DNA of 64,000 bases from Tannerellaceae bacterium (GCA_031280435.1 JAITGS010000046.1:16469-80468), one strand, 5' to 3'; positions 34,828 to 44,864 are shown, numbered from the stretch's first letter. A program made the numbers and translations. The notes: generated from the letters alone by a model not told the origin.

Positions 34828-35820
34828 ATGGAAAAGATTTCGCTGATTGTGCCGGTTTATAACAGGCCGGACGAGGTTCGGGAGCTGCTCGAAAGCCTCA
34901 CGGAGCAAACCGCCGGAGGTTTTGAGGTCATTATCGTTGAAGACGGTTCGCAAATCAAGTGCGACGATATTGTTGCGGAATATGCCCGCAAGCTCAACGT
35001 TTCCTATTTCCTGATCGAGAACGGAGGGCCGGGGCCGGCGCGCAATTTCGGAGCCTCCCTTGCCGGCGGCGACTTCCTCGTGGTGCTCGATTCCGACTGC
35101 ATCCTGCCGCCGGGATACGTGCAGGCCGTGCGGCTGGGAGTGGAGCAAACGAAGGCCGACGTCTTCGGAGGGCCCGACCGCGCAGCAGAGCATTTCAGCC
35201 CGGTGCAGAAAGCCATCAACTACTCTATGACCTCGTTCTGGACAACAGGAGGAATACGCGGCGGACGGAAAAAGCTCGACCGCTTTTATCCGCGAAGCTT
35301 CAACATGGGCATGAAGACGGAGGTCTACCGCAAGATTGGAGGATTTGCCCGCATGCGCTTCGGCGAGGATATTGACCTCAGCATACGCCTGCACGAGGCC
35401 GGCTATCGCGTCAGGCTGCTGCCCGAAGCCTGGGTTTATCACAAGCGTCGCACCGACTGGCGCAAGTTCTACCGCCAGGTTTATAACTCAGGTATCGCCC
35501 GCATTAACCTATACAAAAAGCATCCCCATTCGCTCAAGTTCGTGCATTTGTTGCCCGCGCTTTTCACGATAGGGATGGCAGCTTGCCCGGCAGCAGCCGT
35601 TTTTTATTGGTGGAGCCTGCTGCTGCCGCTTGTTTATGCCCTGCTTGTGATGGTCGATGCCGGACTGAAGAATCGCAGCCCCAAAATCGGCCGGCTCTCG
35701 GTCGTCGCCTCATTTATACAGCTAACGGGCTACGGATGCGGCTTCATCTCGGCCGTATGGAGCAGGCTTATCTGCGGCAAAGGCGAGTTTTCGGCCTTCG
35801 ATAAAACATTCTACAAGTAA
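34828..35820 (+). CDS. Glycosyltransferase family 2, membrane-associated
   Basis: The 330-residue protein starts with the GT-A fold (KISLIVPVYNRPDEV, VIIVEDGSQ) and has the metal-binding DSD in VVLDSDCI. A GEDIDLSIRL motif is the usual ED acceptor-site acid, and KRRTDWRKFYRQ follows. Two hydrophobic C-terminal segments (LLPALFTIGMAACPAAAVFY and neighbour) suggest membrane attachment. It would add a sugar to a lipid-linked or surface glycan. It opens the glycan locus alone on the plus strand; a terminator follows. Confidence 0.9.
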   Translation: MEKISLIVPVYNRPDEVRELLESLTEQTAGGFEVIIVEDGSQIKCDDIVAEYARKLNVSYFLIENGGPGPARNFGASLAGGDFLVVLDSDCILPPGYVQAVRLGVEQTKADVFGGPDRAAEHFSPVQKAINYSMTSFWTTGGIRGGRKKLDRFYPRSFNMGMKTEVYRKIGGFARMRFGEDIDLSIRLHEAGYRVRLLPEAWVYHKRRTDWRKFYRQVYNSGIARINLYKKHPHSLKFVHLLPALFTIGMAACPAAAVFYWWSLLLPLVYALLVMVDAGLKNRSPKIGRLSVVASFIQLTGYGCGFISAVWSRLICGKGEFSAFDKTFYK

Positions 35821-35892
35821 GAGACCGGCCCTTGCTGCCATATCCCGACAGATGCAGCAAGCCGGCAGCACAGCTCGGATTAATCCTGAAAG

Positions 35893-35928
35893 GAAAACGG
35901 TCGCCGCAACGGCCGTTTTCTCATTTTG
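35893..35928 (+). terminator. Hairpin terminator after the plus-strand glycosyltransferase gene
   Basis: GAAAACGG and CCGTTTTC make a perfect 8-base-pair stem with a 12-base loop, followed by TCATTTTG. On the minus strand it would also be a hairpin. Confidence 0.65.
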
Positions 35929-35981
35929 TGCAGCGTCGTAGACAAAACCACAGATTTATGCCGTCGCATGTCCTCTTTTTA

Positions 35982-36150
35982 CCCCGGAATCTCAAGATTC
36001 CGGCTTCCGGTCTGGAGAATTTGCCCCGGAATCTCAAGTTTCCGGCTTCCGGTCTGGAGAATTGGCCCCGGAATCTCAAGTTTCCGGCCTCCTGTCCGGA
36101 GAATTGGCCCCGGAATCTCAAGTTTCCGGCTTCCTGTCCGGAGGCCGGAA
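35982..36150. repeat. Tandem array E, exact 42-base units, 4 copies
   Basis: CCCCGGAATCTCAAG starts at 35982, 36024, 36066 and 36108, always 42 apart; units continue TTTCCGGCTTCC then GGTCTGGAGAATT. It lies in the 455-base gap between two convergent genes, between two strong hairpins. Confidence 0.95.
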
Positions 36151-36184
36151 CTTCGCGGTTCCGGCCTCCGGCACCATAAACGAA

Positions 36185-36218
36185 ACCGGCCCCTCTGCGC
36201 TTTTGCAAAGGGGCCGGC
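36185..36218 (-). terminator. Hairpin, probable terminator of the leftward glycan genes
   Basis: CCGGCCCCT and AGGGGCCGG form a perfect 9-base-pair stem with a 14-base loop. In the minus direction it is followed by TTTCGTTTA, so it suits the leftward YfhO-like gene, which stops 57 bases earlier. Confidence 0.55.
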
Positions 36219-36275
36219 TAACGGGGGGAAGAGAGCCTGCGGGATCTTACACAGGCTCTATACGTTCAGGAAAGC

Positions 36276-38816
36276 TCATTTCTCAATCTCCGCATCCTGC
36301 CTCCTGTTCTTCATCTCGCTCCACAATGAATAGCCCGCGGCGCCAAGGAGGAGCAGCAGTATGAAGAAAGAGCTGAAGGAGGAAATATTGGCGGCGGCCA
36401 CGTAGCGGTCGGGGTGGAAATAGAATACGATTATATGATCGCCGGCGGGGATGCGCATGCCGCGCAGAATCCAGTCGGCGCGGAAGTGCTCGGCCGCCTG
36501 GCCGTCTATCGTGGCCTTCCAGCCGGGCTGATAGTATATCTCCGAGAAAATGGCGAGCTGCTCGGTGGACGAGCTGCTGCTATATGTAAGCCGGTTGGGG
36601 CGATAGCTTTCGAGCCTGATGGAGGCGGCCGAGTCGGGCTGAGCTGCGAATCCCTTCAGTGAGGCCTCGAAGCGGCGGTCTACAACGGCCGTCCGGCGCG
36701 GGGCTATGCGGCTGAGGGCGGCAATCTCGGCGTCGGCGTTCTCGGCTATCTCCACTTCCGGAGCGAACCAGCAGTTGCCCATAGCGTGAGGATTGACGAG
36801 CGGCGGCTGATTCGGGTTGTATATGATGTAGCGCATGTTCAGCATGTTCAGCGACGGGCAAAGGGCGAGCACCGAATCTATATCCGCAAGGCTGCGGGCG
36901 GCCTGAAGGCTCTCTACAATGGAGCGGTACTCGCCGTCGAGCCTGTGGTCTATCAGTTCCTGATAGCGGCGCAGCTTCACGGCATGATAGCCTCCGATGG
37001 AGTGGTGGAAGTAGGACACGTCGGTGTTTTGCCACGGATTGTTGAACCCCAGAACGCGGAAGGATTCGGCCGTGTCCTTGAGGATAAACTCGTCCGCAGG
37101 GCTCAGCTTGTAGGTTTGCTCCGGGCGTTCCTTGGTGAAATTCTTGTCGCTCAGGTAGCGCCTGTCTACGCTCCAGAGATCGAGCAGTATGATGAGGCTC
37201 ACGATTATGCTGACTATGGCCGCCCCGTTCTTTGTGTTCTTCATCTTTCGCCAGAACAGATAGAGCAGCTGCGCGCCTACGGCCAGGATCAGCAGCGAGC
37301 GCAGCGCATCTTTCGAAGCCAGGCTCTGCCGGTCGGATATGAGCGCCGAGACGTACCATTCGGGCATCTGTCCCAGATAGTAATCGTCCATAGACGAGCG
37401 GAAGCTTAGCAGAAGCGAAGGAACGAGCAGAACGATCAGGCACAGGCCCGCGGTTATGCCACCGGCCCACAGCATGCCGAGCTTGAACTCCCGGTCGCTA
37501 ATCTCCCGCTTCAGCACCACCGACAGCCCCCAGATTCCTATGGCCGGAACAACCAGGCCGGGAATCACCAGCGCCATCTCCACGGTGCGAAACTTGTTGT
37601 ACAGCGGCAGATAATGGAACATGAAGTCGTTGAAGGCGCCGAAGTTCCTCCCCAGAGCCAGGAAGGTGAGGAACACAGCCCCGCCGAGCATCCACCACTT
37701 GATGGGGTTGCGCACCACGAACATTCCCAGCACAAAGAGGAAGCAGACCAGCGCTCCGAAATACACCGGCCCCGACGTGAAAGCCTTGTCGCCCCAGTAC
37801 GTGTACGACTGCACCTCGCGTCCCACCTGGGCCCCGTTTTGCTTGAGCGCCTTCACCAGCGCCGACGACGGGCCGAGCATGCCGCCCGAACTGCCTCCGT
37901 AGGCATTCGGAATCAGCAGCGTCAGCAGCTCCGTCTTGCCGTAGCTCCACTGGAAGGCATAATCCTTGTCGAGGCCCGTCGAGGCTTTTTCGACAGAGCC
38001 GTCGGAGGAGGGAGCCGGCGTCAGCTCGGACTGCCCGCGGGTGGAGTGTTGGCCCAGATCCCAGTTCTGGTACATCTGCCGCACATTAGGCAGCACGGCC
38101 AGCACTACGCAAATCGCCATCACGAGCGACACCTTGCCCCATTCCACCAGCTGCTTCTCCATAAGCGTGCGGACGGTATAGCCTGCATATACAAACAGCG
38201 CGAGCAGAACCAGGTAGTAGGTAATCTGCACATGCCCGTTCATAAGCGAAAGGGCCACGCCGAGCAGGAAGACTATCCCTCCCCAGAACAGCTTCCTGCG
38301 GAACAGCAGCATCATCCCCGCCAGCGTCAGAGGCATGTAGCCAATCACGTAGGCCTTGACTATATGGCCCGCCTCTATCACAATAATGTTATACGAAGCG
38401 AAGGCAAAGGCAATGGCGCCGCCAACGGCCAGCCAGCGGTTCACGCCAAGCACGCAGAGGAAGACGTAGAAGCAGATTAATCCCGTGAAGACCATAGCCG
38501 CATGGGTATAGCCCGGCAGCTTCAGTAGCCAATCGAGGTATACGAATGAGGGCAGCGCCGGAGCCGGATCGCCGTAACCGGGGCCGTAGGGCATGCCGCC
38601 GAACATTGCGTCCGACCAGAGGCTGAACTCGCCCGGCTCGGCCGTATCGGCGAACTTCTGCACCTGGCTGTATCCCATGCCGGAGGCCTTGATGTTGTCA
38701 CCCTGCGCTATCACTTTCCCTTCGAACACCGCCGGGGCGAAATAAATTGCAACCAGCGCCAGGAAAAAAATGACGGCTATGCCGTGAGGCACGTACTTAC
38801 TTAAGTTTCTTTTCAT
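36276..38816 (-). CDS. YfhO-family multi-pass membrane protein
   Basis: The start at 38816 (MKRNLSKYVPHGIAVIFFL) replaces the track start, which runs 277 residues back through the neighbouring glycosyltransferase in another frame. The 846-residue product has about a dozen membrane helices, a large outer region, and the YfhO-type opening with a GDN stretch after helix 1 (KVIAQGDNIKASGMGY). The soluble C-terminal part precedes a last helix and a charged tail. YfhO-like proteins are GT-C-fold membrane enzymes thought to transfer sugars from lipid carriers. It follows a GT2 gene by 29 bases and is last of its leftward run. Confidence 0.88.
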   Translation of the reverse strand: MKRNLSKYVPHGIAVIFFLALVAIYFAPAVFEGKVIAQGDNIKASGMGYSQVQKFADTAEPGEFSLWSDAMFGGMPYGPGYGDPAPALPSFVYLDWLLKLPGYTHAAMVFTGLICFYVFLCVLGVNRWLAVGGAIAFAFASYNIIVIEAGHIVKAYVIGYMPLTLAGMMLLFRRKLFWGGIVFLLGVALSLMNGHVQITYYLVLLALFVYAGYTVRTLMEKQLVEWGKVSLVMAICVVLAVLPNVRQMYQNWDLGQHSTRGQSELTPAPSSDGSVEKASTGLDKDYAFQWSYGKTELLTLLIPNAYGGSSGGMLGPSSALVKALKQNGAQVGREVQSYTYWGDKAFTSGPVYFGALVCFLFVLGMFVVRNPIKWWMLGGAVFLTFLALGRNFGAFNDFMFHYLPLYNKFRTVEMALVIPGLVVPAIGIWGLSVVLKREISDREFKLGMLWAGGITAGLCLIVLLVPSLLLSFRSSMDDYYLGQMPEWYVSALISDRQSLASKDALRSLLILAVGAQLLYLFWRKMKNTKNGAAIVSIIVSLIILLDLWSVDRRYLSDKNFTKERPEQTYKLSPADEFILKDTAESFRVLGFNNPWQNTDVSYFHHSIGGYHAVKLRRYQELIDHRLDGEYRSIVESLQAARSLADIDSVLALCPSLNMLNMRYIIYNPNQPPLVNPHAMGNCWFAPEVEIAENADAEIAALSRIAPRRTAVVDRRFEASLKGFAAQPDSAASIRLESYRPNRLTYSSSSSTEQLAIFSEIYYQPGWKATIDGQAAEHFRADWILRGMRIPAGDHIIVFYFHPDRYVAAANISSFSSFFILLLLLGAAGYSLWSEMKNRRQDAEIEK

Positions 38817-38845
38817 GAGGAAGCTTGTTTTTGTTGAATTATGAA

Positions 38846-39592
38846 TTATTGCTTTGCAGATGTGAGCCTCGCCCACGAGAACCGCAGGGCGAACCACAGG
38901 TGCCGGACTATGGTAGGCAGCCTGCCGTAGTGAAGGCACATGATGCGATAGCGCTCCCGTAGCGAAGCCTTTCGGTTGGCCGTCGTGAGGCCTTCGTAGA
39001 GGTAGTTCACCAAGCGCAGCTCGGTGTTGGCAATCGTATGGGCCGCCTGCATGCAGCGGATGCACCAGTCGAAGTCGCTCGAAAAGCGGTAGCGGAGGTC
39101 GAACTCCGGCGCTATGGCCCGCCGGGCGAGGAAGGCCTGGTGCGATACCAGCATGCCGTTTCGGAAGCTCTTGGGGCTGAGCCGCCGGGGAGCCTTGAGC
39201 CGTCGGGGAGCGAAAACCCGGCCGTCGGCGTCCATCCAGTCGGTCTCGCCGTAGAGTATGTCGGGCATGTTGCCGAGCCGGGCCGCTTGGGCAATCTCGG
39301 CCACAATGTTGCCGTGGCGAATCAGGTCGCCGGCATTGAGGAACCATACGTAGTCGCCCGTGGCCCGGCGCAGGCCCTTGTTCATGGCATCGTACAGGCC
39401 GGCGTCCTTCTCGGAGATTCGGCAGGCGAAGGCATCGGCGTACCTTTCGATTATCGCCTTGGTGCCGTCGGTGGAATCGCCGTCGATCGAGATGTATTCT
39501 ATGTGCGGATACGTTTGGTTCAGAACGCTGAGTATGGTGCTTTCCAGCACCTTCTCCGCGTTGAACGTAACGGTTATGATTGAAAATTTCAT
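38846..39592 (-). CDS. Glycosyltransferase family 2 (WcaA-like)
   Basis: The 248-residue protein opens MKFSIITVTFNAEKVLESTI and has YISIDGDSTDGT, EKDAGLYDAMNKGLRRATGDYVWFLNAGD and YRFSSDFDW: a typical small GT2 with ND/AGD nucleotide-binding region, close to colanic-acid WcaA/WcaE-type enzymes. No membrane helix. It sits between array F and the YfhO-like gene. Confidence 0.9.
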   Translation of the reverse strand: MKFSIITVTFNAEKVLESTILSVLNQTYPHIEYISIDGDSTDGTKAIIERYADAFACRISEKDAGLYDAMNKGLRRATGDYVWFLNAGDLIRHGNIVAEIAQAARLGNMPDILYGETDWMDADGRVFAPRRLKAPRRLSPKSFRNGMLVSHQAFLARRAIAPEFDLRYRFSSDFDWCIRCMQAAHTIANTELRLVNYLYEGLTTANRKASLRERYRIMCLHYGRLPTIVRHLWFALRFSWARLTSAKQ

Positions 39593-39669
39593 GCTGAGAT
39601 ACTGTTGAAACAGTCCGGGATTCTAAAAATGCAGCCTCATCTTCCAAGGCATTTGCCTGAGATTTTCAG

Positions 39670-40115
39670 GCGAGCCAACTGCGAACAACATTGGCCCCAT
39701 TTTTTTCCGCGAGCCAACTGCGAACAACATTGGCCCCATTTTTTTCCGCAAGCCAACTGCGAAGGACATTTGCTCCAATTTTTTTTCCGCGAGCAAACTG
39801 CGAACGACATTTGCTCCAAATTTTTTTCCGCGAGCAAACTGCGAACGACATTTGCTCCAATTTTTTTTCCGCGAGCAAACTGCGAACGACATTTGCTCCA
39901 ATTTTTTTTCCGCAAGGAAAAGTCGAACGACATTTGCTCCAATTTTTTTTCCGCAAGGAAAAGTCGAACGACATTTGCTCCAAATTTTTTTCCGCAGGCA
40001 AACTGCGAACGACATTTGCTCCAAATTTTTTTCCGCAGGCTAAATGCGAACGACATTGGCTCCATTTTTTTTCCGCAGGCTAAATGCGAACGACATTGGC
40101 TCCGGAATTTTCCCC
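39670..40115. repeat. Tandem array F, 39-41-base units, about 11 copies
   Basis: Units contain CAAACTGCGAACGACATTTG, CTCCAA, then a run of 7-8 T and CCGC. Unit starts at 39670, 39709, 39748, 39789, 39830, 39871, 39912, 39953, 39994, 40035 and 40075 give periods 39, 39, 41 (six or seven times) and 40. Sub-types (GAGCCAACT, GAGCAAACT, AAGGAAAAGT, AGGCTAAAT) occur in blocks, showing local duplication. The last unit runs into the 3' end of the leftward membrane-protein gene at 40080. Confidence 0.97.
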
Positions 40116-41789
40116 GCAGTCTCTTTTTGAAGCATTATCGCCCGGGCGAAAGATTTTCACGGGCTTTCCGGGCTTCAGTCTGGAGCGGAGGCCTATTTCT
40201 ATGCGATAGCCTTCGGAGGGTAGCTCGGCGGAATCTATTACGGCCAGGAAGCCGCAGTCGGCCTTTGCGGTGTCGTCGATTACGTCGAAGCGTCGCTCGA
40301 ACCACGGGCGGCAAACCAGTCGGGGCTCATCGCCGCCTACACCTATTATATATATGTATATGTCTTCCTGCTCCATCAGTGCGGCGGGCTCGTTGAGATA
40401 AGCCCAGCCTTCTACTACGAGGTAGCGGTCTTCCCGGCGGGTTTCGAGCCTGGCGGTGATGCCATGGTTGAAGGGGATGAAATTGCGACCGGCATAGTCT
40501 CTGAGAGGAGTGTGCAGGAAGGAGAGCGGATAGTGCGGCATGCGGTAGAGGCCTCGGCGCTCGGCTTCGGAGAGGCCTGCGGCCAGATGTGCTTCGAGAT
40601 GGGGGTAGCGGAGGCCGAGCCCCTGTCCGGCGGTGCGCCAACGATAGCTCGACACTACCTTCTGCTCGTATCGGCGCTCGGCCTTGCGATAGCAGTACAG
40701 GGTGGAGAGTATGCAGAAGGCGAGGGCGAGGGCGGGGAAGATGCGCCGGAGCTTTGTCGTCCCGAAAGCCTTGGGATTGTTCGTCACGAGAATGGCGGTC
40801 AGGGCGAGGAACATGCTGCCGTAGATTCTGTATCGCCAGGGCGCCGCAGATTCGCCGCCGAATACGGGAGCATTGCCGGCTGCTGTGGCCGCGGCTGTGA
40901 GGAAGAGCGTAGTGAGGCAGGCATAAACGCAGAGGTTGGTTTTGTATACTCCCCGGTATATTCCCCAAAGGTAAATGGCGGCGCAGGCTGCTCCGGCGGC
41001 CACGGCTATGTATCCGGCGGAGGGTATCCAGAGGTTGCAGCCCGCGAAGGCGAATGTGTTGAGGAGCTTCACGCCCGGGTGATCCGTCAGGCTGCCGCCC
41101 ACGCGGGATGATTCGAGCTTGATGAAGTACAGCGCGGCGGCTGTGACAGATATGAGGCCGAAGGCGATTAGCTCCCGCCGCCTTTTCATCATCCACAGGC
41201 ATACCAGGAGTGGCGGTATCATCAGCATGCCGTTGCCGTTGGAGTATATGGTGAGGAGCGATACGGCAATGCCGGCTACAAAGGCTGCCCGGCGCTCCGA
41301 CAGTATCAGGGTTATAGACAGCAGCGTGAGCATTACGCTGCCTATATTGGCCACGCCGGACATGGCCCAGAGGTTGTTGCCGAGGTTCTGGCCGTTGAAC
41401 AGCAGCAGGAAGATTATGGCGGCAAGCAGGCTCTTCGATTCGCTTCGCCCGGCGCCTTCGCGATAGAGCAGCAGCGCTATGGCGAGCAGGAAAAGGCTTG
41501 TGAGCCAAATGTAGGCCGAGTAATTGAGCTGCCCGCTCACGGCATATACGCCCAGAACCACGAGCCGCATGAGCACGAGCCGGTGCATGTTGCCGGCTTC
41601 GAGCATCAGGCGGAGTTTCTCTGCGCCGTCGGCTTTGAGGAAGTTCAGGAGGAAGTTTTGCAAGGCGTGATAGTCGTCGTCCATGGGTATGTTGACGCCG
41701 AAGCGGGCTATGATCAGCAGGTAGGCTGCGGCGGCGAGTGCGGCCAAGGCCCAAAGCGAGAGCCGGGCTATGTTCGTGTGCGGTTTCAT
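40080..41789 (-). CDS. Multi-pass membrane protein, glycosyltransferase GT-C-like (DUF6056-type)
   Basis: The 569-residue protein has about eleven membrane helices in its first 400 residues with an acidic motif after helix 1 (IPMDDDYHALQNF), as in GT-C glycosyltransferases and DUF6056-type proteins; a soluble C-terminal domain follows. It could be the polymerase or a side-chain transferase of the locus, since no clear Wzy is present. Its last eight or so residues (GANVVRI and the stop TAG) are encoded by a unit of array F, so the natural C terminus was probably replaced by repeat sequence. Confidence 0.75.
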   Translation of the reverse strand: MKPHTNIARLSLWALAALAAAAYLLIIARFGVNIPMDDDYHALQNFLLNFLKADGAEKLRLMLEAGNMHRLVLMRLVVLGVYAVSGQLNYSAYIWLTSLFLLAIALLLYREGAGRSESKSLLAAIIFLLLFNGQNLGNNLWAMSGVANIGSVMLTLLSITLILSERRAAFVAGIAVSLLTIYSNGNGMLMIPPLLVCLWMMKRRRELIAFGLISVTAAALYFIKLESSRVGGSLTDHPGVKLLNTFAFAGCNLWIPSAGYIAVAAGAACAAIYLWGIYRGVYKTNLCVYACLTTLFLTAAATAAGNAPVFGGESAAPWRYRIYGSMFLALTAILVTNNPKAFGTTKLRRIFPALALAFCILSTLYCYRKAERRYEQKVVSSYRWRTAGQGLGLRYPHLEAHLAAGLSEAERRGLYRMPHYPLSFLHTPLRDYAGRNFIPFNHGITARLETRREDRYLVVEGWAYLNEPAALMEQEDIYIYIIGVGGDEPRLVCRPWFERRFDVIDDTAKADCGFLAVIDSAELPSEGYRIEIGLRSRLKPGKPVKIFRPGDNASKRDCGENSGANVVRI

Positions 41790-41802
41790 TAGGCTGCCTT
41801 GA

Positions 41803-42540
41803 TTACCATTTCTTTTTGAAGTCGCCCCGCGAAAAAAACTTTTCGATGAGGCAATAAAGCAGTATGAAGAAGTATCGCGTTCCCATCTCCCGTATCTTGA
41901 GCTTAGATTCGCCGGCCTTGCGGTTGGTCCAGCTGTTTGGCAGTATGCGGTAGGAATATCCGCGGATGATGGTTTTGAGGGGGAGCTCCACCGTGAGGTT
42001 GAAGTGTGGCGAGAGCAGCGGCTGCAGTCCGTCTATGGTGCTGCGCTTGTAGAGCTTGAAGGCGTTGGTGCTATCGTTGTATCGGGTGCGGAACATGATG
42101 CGGATGAGATGGTTTGCGAGGCGGTTGAGCCAGAGCTTGTGGCGCGGATAGTCGAACGTGCACCCGCCGGAGCTCCAGCGGGTACCGAAAACTGCGTCGC
42201 AGTTTTCGGTAATCATAAGCCTGTAAAAAGCAACAAGGTCGGCCGGATCGTCGGACATGTCGGCCATAAAAACCGCTACGCAATCGCCTCGGTAAGCCGA
42301 TAAACCTTTTCGCACGGCATAGCCGAATCCGTTTGGCCCGTGGTTGGTGATGTATCTCAGCGTGGGATATTGGCGGCAGGCCTCCTGCAGTATTGCCTCG
42401 GTTGCATCTTTGGAGTTATCGTTTACGACGAGGATTTCGTGCTCTATGCCGGCTTCCGTGAGGCTGCGGTACAGCTGTTGCAGTGTGGCGGCTATGCAGC
42501 CTTCTTCGTTATAGGCGGGGATGACAACGGAAAGAGTCAT
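41803..42540 (-). CDS. Glycosyltransferase family 2, dolichol-phosphate-mannose-synthase-like
   Basis: The 245-residue product has TLSVVIPAYNEEGCIAATL, ILVVNDNSKDATEAIL and VFMADMSDDPADLVAF, the pattern of polyprenyl-phosphate sugar synthases (DPM1/GtrB type), but lacks the C-terminal helices of GtrB. It would charge a lipid carrier with a single sugar for a membrane transferase such as the neighbour at 40.1-41.8 kb, 13 bases downstream. Confidence 0.87.
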   Translation of the reverse strand: MTLSVVIPAYNEEGCIAATLQQLYRSLTEAGIEHEILVVNDNSKDATEAILQEACRQYPTLRYITNHGPNGFGYAVRKGLSAYRGDCVAVFMADMSDDPADLVAFYRLMITENCDAVFGTRWSSGGCTFDYPRHKLWLNRLANHLIRIMFRTRYNDSTNAFKLYKRSTIDGLQPLLSPHFNLTVELPLKTIIRGYSYRILPNSWTNRKAGESKLKIREMGTRYFFILLYCLIEKFFSRGDFKKKW

Positions 42541-42563
42541 TGATGTGGTGATGCTTTGATGCT

Positions 42564-43625
42564 TTATCGCCCGACGATAGCCGCGAAGATCTCCTCGCAG
42601 GTGCGGCGCAAATCATACTGCCAATGCCACTGCGGATAGTGGGCCTTGAACTTGGAAAGGTCGGAGATGTACCAGATGTGATCGCCGATGCGATTGGTAT
42701 CCGTATAGCAGACGTTCATCTTTTTGCCGGCTATCTCTTCGCAGAGGGCGATGGCTTCCTGCATGGAGCAGTTCGAGAATCGTCCTCCGCCGGCATTATA
42801 TACCTCGCCCGGCCTGGGATTTTTGCAGAAGTGCCGGAACATCTGTATGAGGTCGTGGGAGTGTATGTTGTCGCGTACCTGCTTGCCCTTGTAGCCGAAG
42901 ATGGTGTACTCGCGGCCGGTCACGGCGCATTTCATCAGGTAGGAAAGGAATCCGTGGAGCTGGGTGCCGGAGTGCGAGGGCCCCGTGAGGCATCCGCCTC
43001 GAAACACGCCTACGTTCATGCCGAAATAGCGGCCGTATTCCTGCGCAAGGATGTCGGCGGCCACCTTGGATGCTCCGAAGAGGGAATGTTTTGATTGGTC
43101 TATGCGCATGTTTTCGTCAATCCCGTGCTCAAAGTAGGGATGCTCGGCGGAGATTTCCCATCGCGTATCTGTCTCTACAAGGGGCAGCTCGTTCGGAGCG
43201 TCGCCGTAAACCTTGTTGGTCGACGTGAAGATGAAAACCGACTTCGGATGCGCATAAAGGCGGGTACATTCCAGCAGGTTGGAGGTTCCTACGGCATTCA
43301 CGCCGAAGTCCGTGACGGGTTCGCGCGCGGCCCAGTCGTGACTTGGCTGCGCGGCGGCGTGTACCACGAGCTCTATGTCGTGTCCGTAGGTTTTGAAGAT
43401 TCGCTCCATGGCATCGAGCTCGCGTATGTCTGCCGAATGATGCACATAGTTTGGCACCGTGGTTTCGAGCATCCGCTCGTTCCATAGCGTCGAAGCTTCC
43501 TCGCCGAAGAATCGGGCGCGCATGTTGTTGTCTATGCCTACAACGAGATCGGCTTCTGCGGAAAATGCACGCACGGCCTCGCTGCCTATCAGTCCGGCCG
43601 AGCCGGTTATGACTGCTGTTTTCAT
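42564..43625 (-). CDS. NAD-dependent sugar epimerase, CDP-paratose 2-epimerase-like
   Basis: The 353-residue SDR protein opens [15 protein letters not shown] (nucleotide site) and has the catalytic region around [16 protein letters not shown] (the family Ser/Thr and YxxxK placed as in extended SDRs). [19 protein letters not shown] is typical of the CDP-paratose/CDP-tyvelose 2-epimerase group. The substrate here is not known. Its start overlaps the stop of the next epimerase gene by four bases. Confidence 0.85.
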   Translation of the reverse strand: MKTAVITGSAGLIGSEAVRAFSAEADLVVGIDNNMRARFFGEEASTLWNERMLETTVPNYVHHSADIRELDAMERIFKTYGHDIELVVHAAAQPSHDWAAREPVTDFGVNAVGTSNLLECTRLYAHPKSVFIFTSTNKVYGDAPNELPLVETDTRWEISAEHPYFEHGIDENMRIDQSKHSLFGASKVAADILAQEYGRYFGMNVGVFRGGCLTGPSHSGTQLHGFLSYLMKCAVTGREYTIFGYKGKQVRDNIHSHDLIQMFRHFCKNPRPGEVYNAGGGRFSNCSMQEAIALCEEIAGKKMNVCYTDTNRIGDHIWYISDLSKFKAHYPQWHWQYDLRRTCEEIFAAIVGR

Positions 43626-44692
43626 TGTGATAATATGTTTTTTAGTGATGATTCGTTAGCTCTGATCCATTCGAAGACATCGGCCAGCAGCAGGCCGGTG
43701 CTGCGCGTGGGGCGCCATCCGGTGGCGGCCGTGATGCGGCTGTTGTCCGTGATGTAGATGGGAATGTCGCCCGGGCGCGGCTCGTGGCATGGCCTTACCT
43801 TGATGCTGTTTCCGGTGATGCCGGCACAGGCGTCGGTGAGTTCGCGAAGCGAGAAGCTGCGCTCTGCGCCTCCGCCTATGTTGAAAGTTTTGCCGCAAAG
43901 GGCGTCGAAGTTGTTCATCTCGTAATCTATGATGTCGAAGAGGTCGAGTATATGAAGGGCGTCTCGAACCTGCTTGCCGCTGCCGTTGTACCCTATGTAG
44001 GCGAGCTCCCTGCGCCAGAAGTGGGCAGCCATCCACAGCACCACCACTCCCTGATCGATTTTGCCCATCTGGCGCGGCCCTGCAATGACGCCGCAACGGT
44101 TTACGACGGCCTTCAGCCCGTAGAACTCCTCGTATTCCCGGAGTATAATCTCCGACGCCAGCTTGGTGGCTCCGTAAAGCGAGCGGGCGCCGCCGAGCGG
44201 AAAATCTTCGGCTATGCCGCGAACCGAAGCTCCCGCGTGCGGCTGCTCGGCATCGAGCGCAAATCGTGTATCCTCCTCATGATAGGCGAGCGTCTCCAGC
44301 ATGCGGACGGGATAAATGCGGCTGGTAGAGAGGAACAGGAACTTGGCCCGGTGCCGCAGGGCAAGGTTCAGCAGGCCTACGGTTCCGTTCAGGTTGGAGT
44401 GTATCAGATAGTCCGGCGCCCCGCCGATTCCGGCCATCACCGAAGGCTCGGCGGCTGCGTCTATGATAAAATGCAGGGGCTCGTCGAAGAGCAGATCCTC
44501 CGCGTTGCGAACGTCGCCGTGCACAAATCGTACGCCCCTCTCCCTGAGCCGGGGCAGATTGAGCTCCGAGCCGCGCCTCTTCAGATTGTCGAGCGCGATG
44601 ACGTTGCAGCTCGGATACTTCTCCTTCAGGCAGCAGGCAAGGTTTGAACCCACGAAGCCCGCCCCTCCGGCAATAAAAACAGTTTCAGACAT
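43622..44692 (-). CDS. NAD-dependent sugar epimerase/dehydratase, second of a coupled pair
   Basis: The 356-residue extended SDR begins [16 protein letters not shown], with [12 protein letters not shown] and [15 protein letters not shown] giving the YxxxK catalytic pair. [18 protein letters not shown] resembles the CDP-paratose 2-epimerase group, so both proteins of the pair may belong to one pathway for a dideoxy- or epimerised sugar. Overlaps the downstream epimerase start by four bases. Divergence begins right before it at the repeat-rich 44.9 kb region. Confidence 0.83.
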   Translation of the reverse strand: MSETVFIAGGAGFVGSNLACCLKEKYPSCNVIALDNLKRRGSELNLPRLRERGVRFVHGDVRNAEDLLFDEPLHFIIDAAAEPSVMAGIGGAPDYLIHSNLNGTVGLLNLALRHRAKFLFLSTSRIYPVRMLETLAYHEEDTRFALDAEQPHAGASVRGIAEDFPLGGARSLYGATKLASEIILREYEEFYGLKAVVNRCGVIAGPRQMGKIDQGVVVLWMAAHFWRRELAYIGYNGSGKQVRDALHILDLFDIIDYEMNNFDALCGKTFNIGGGAERSFSLRELTDACAGITGNSIKVRPCHEPRPGDIPIYITDNSRITAATGWRPTRSTGLLLADVFEWIRANESSLKNILSQ

Positions 44693-44864
44693 AAGAATAT
44701 CGGTTTGAAATAATTTCGGATACTATATATATAATGTGTAGCGGTCTGCAAACAAAACCTCATTCCGCCGCACGCATGCGGCCGGGGCAAAAGAAAATAG
44801 GGGGGAATCAAAGCAATTAGAACCGCAGGTCGGTCGATGTTCATAAAATGATCCACGCTCGAAC

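Noticed and set aside
36276-39647. 1123-residue track ORF as one giant protein
   Set aside because: The first 277 residues are Arg/Pro/His-rich and lie over the GT2 gene in another frame; the true start of the YfhO-like protein is at 38816.
39605-40396. 263-residue plus-strand ORF and the many minus-strand ORFs around 39.6-40.1 kb
   Set aside because: Products of array F plus the antisense of the membrane-protein gene.
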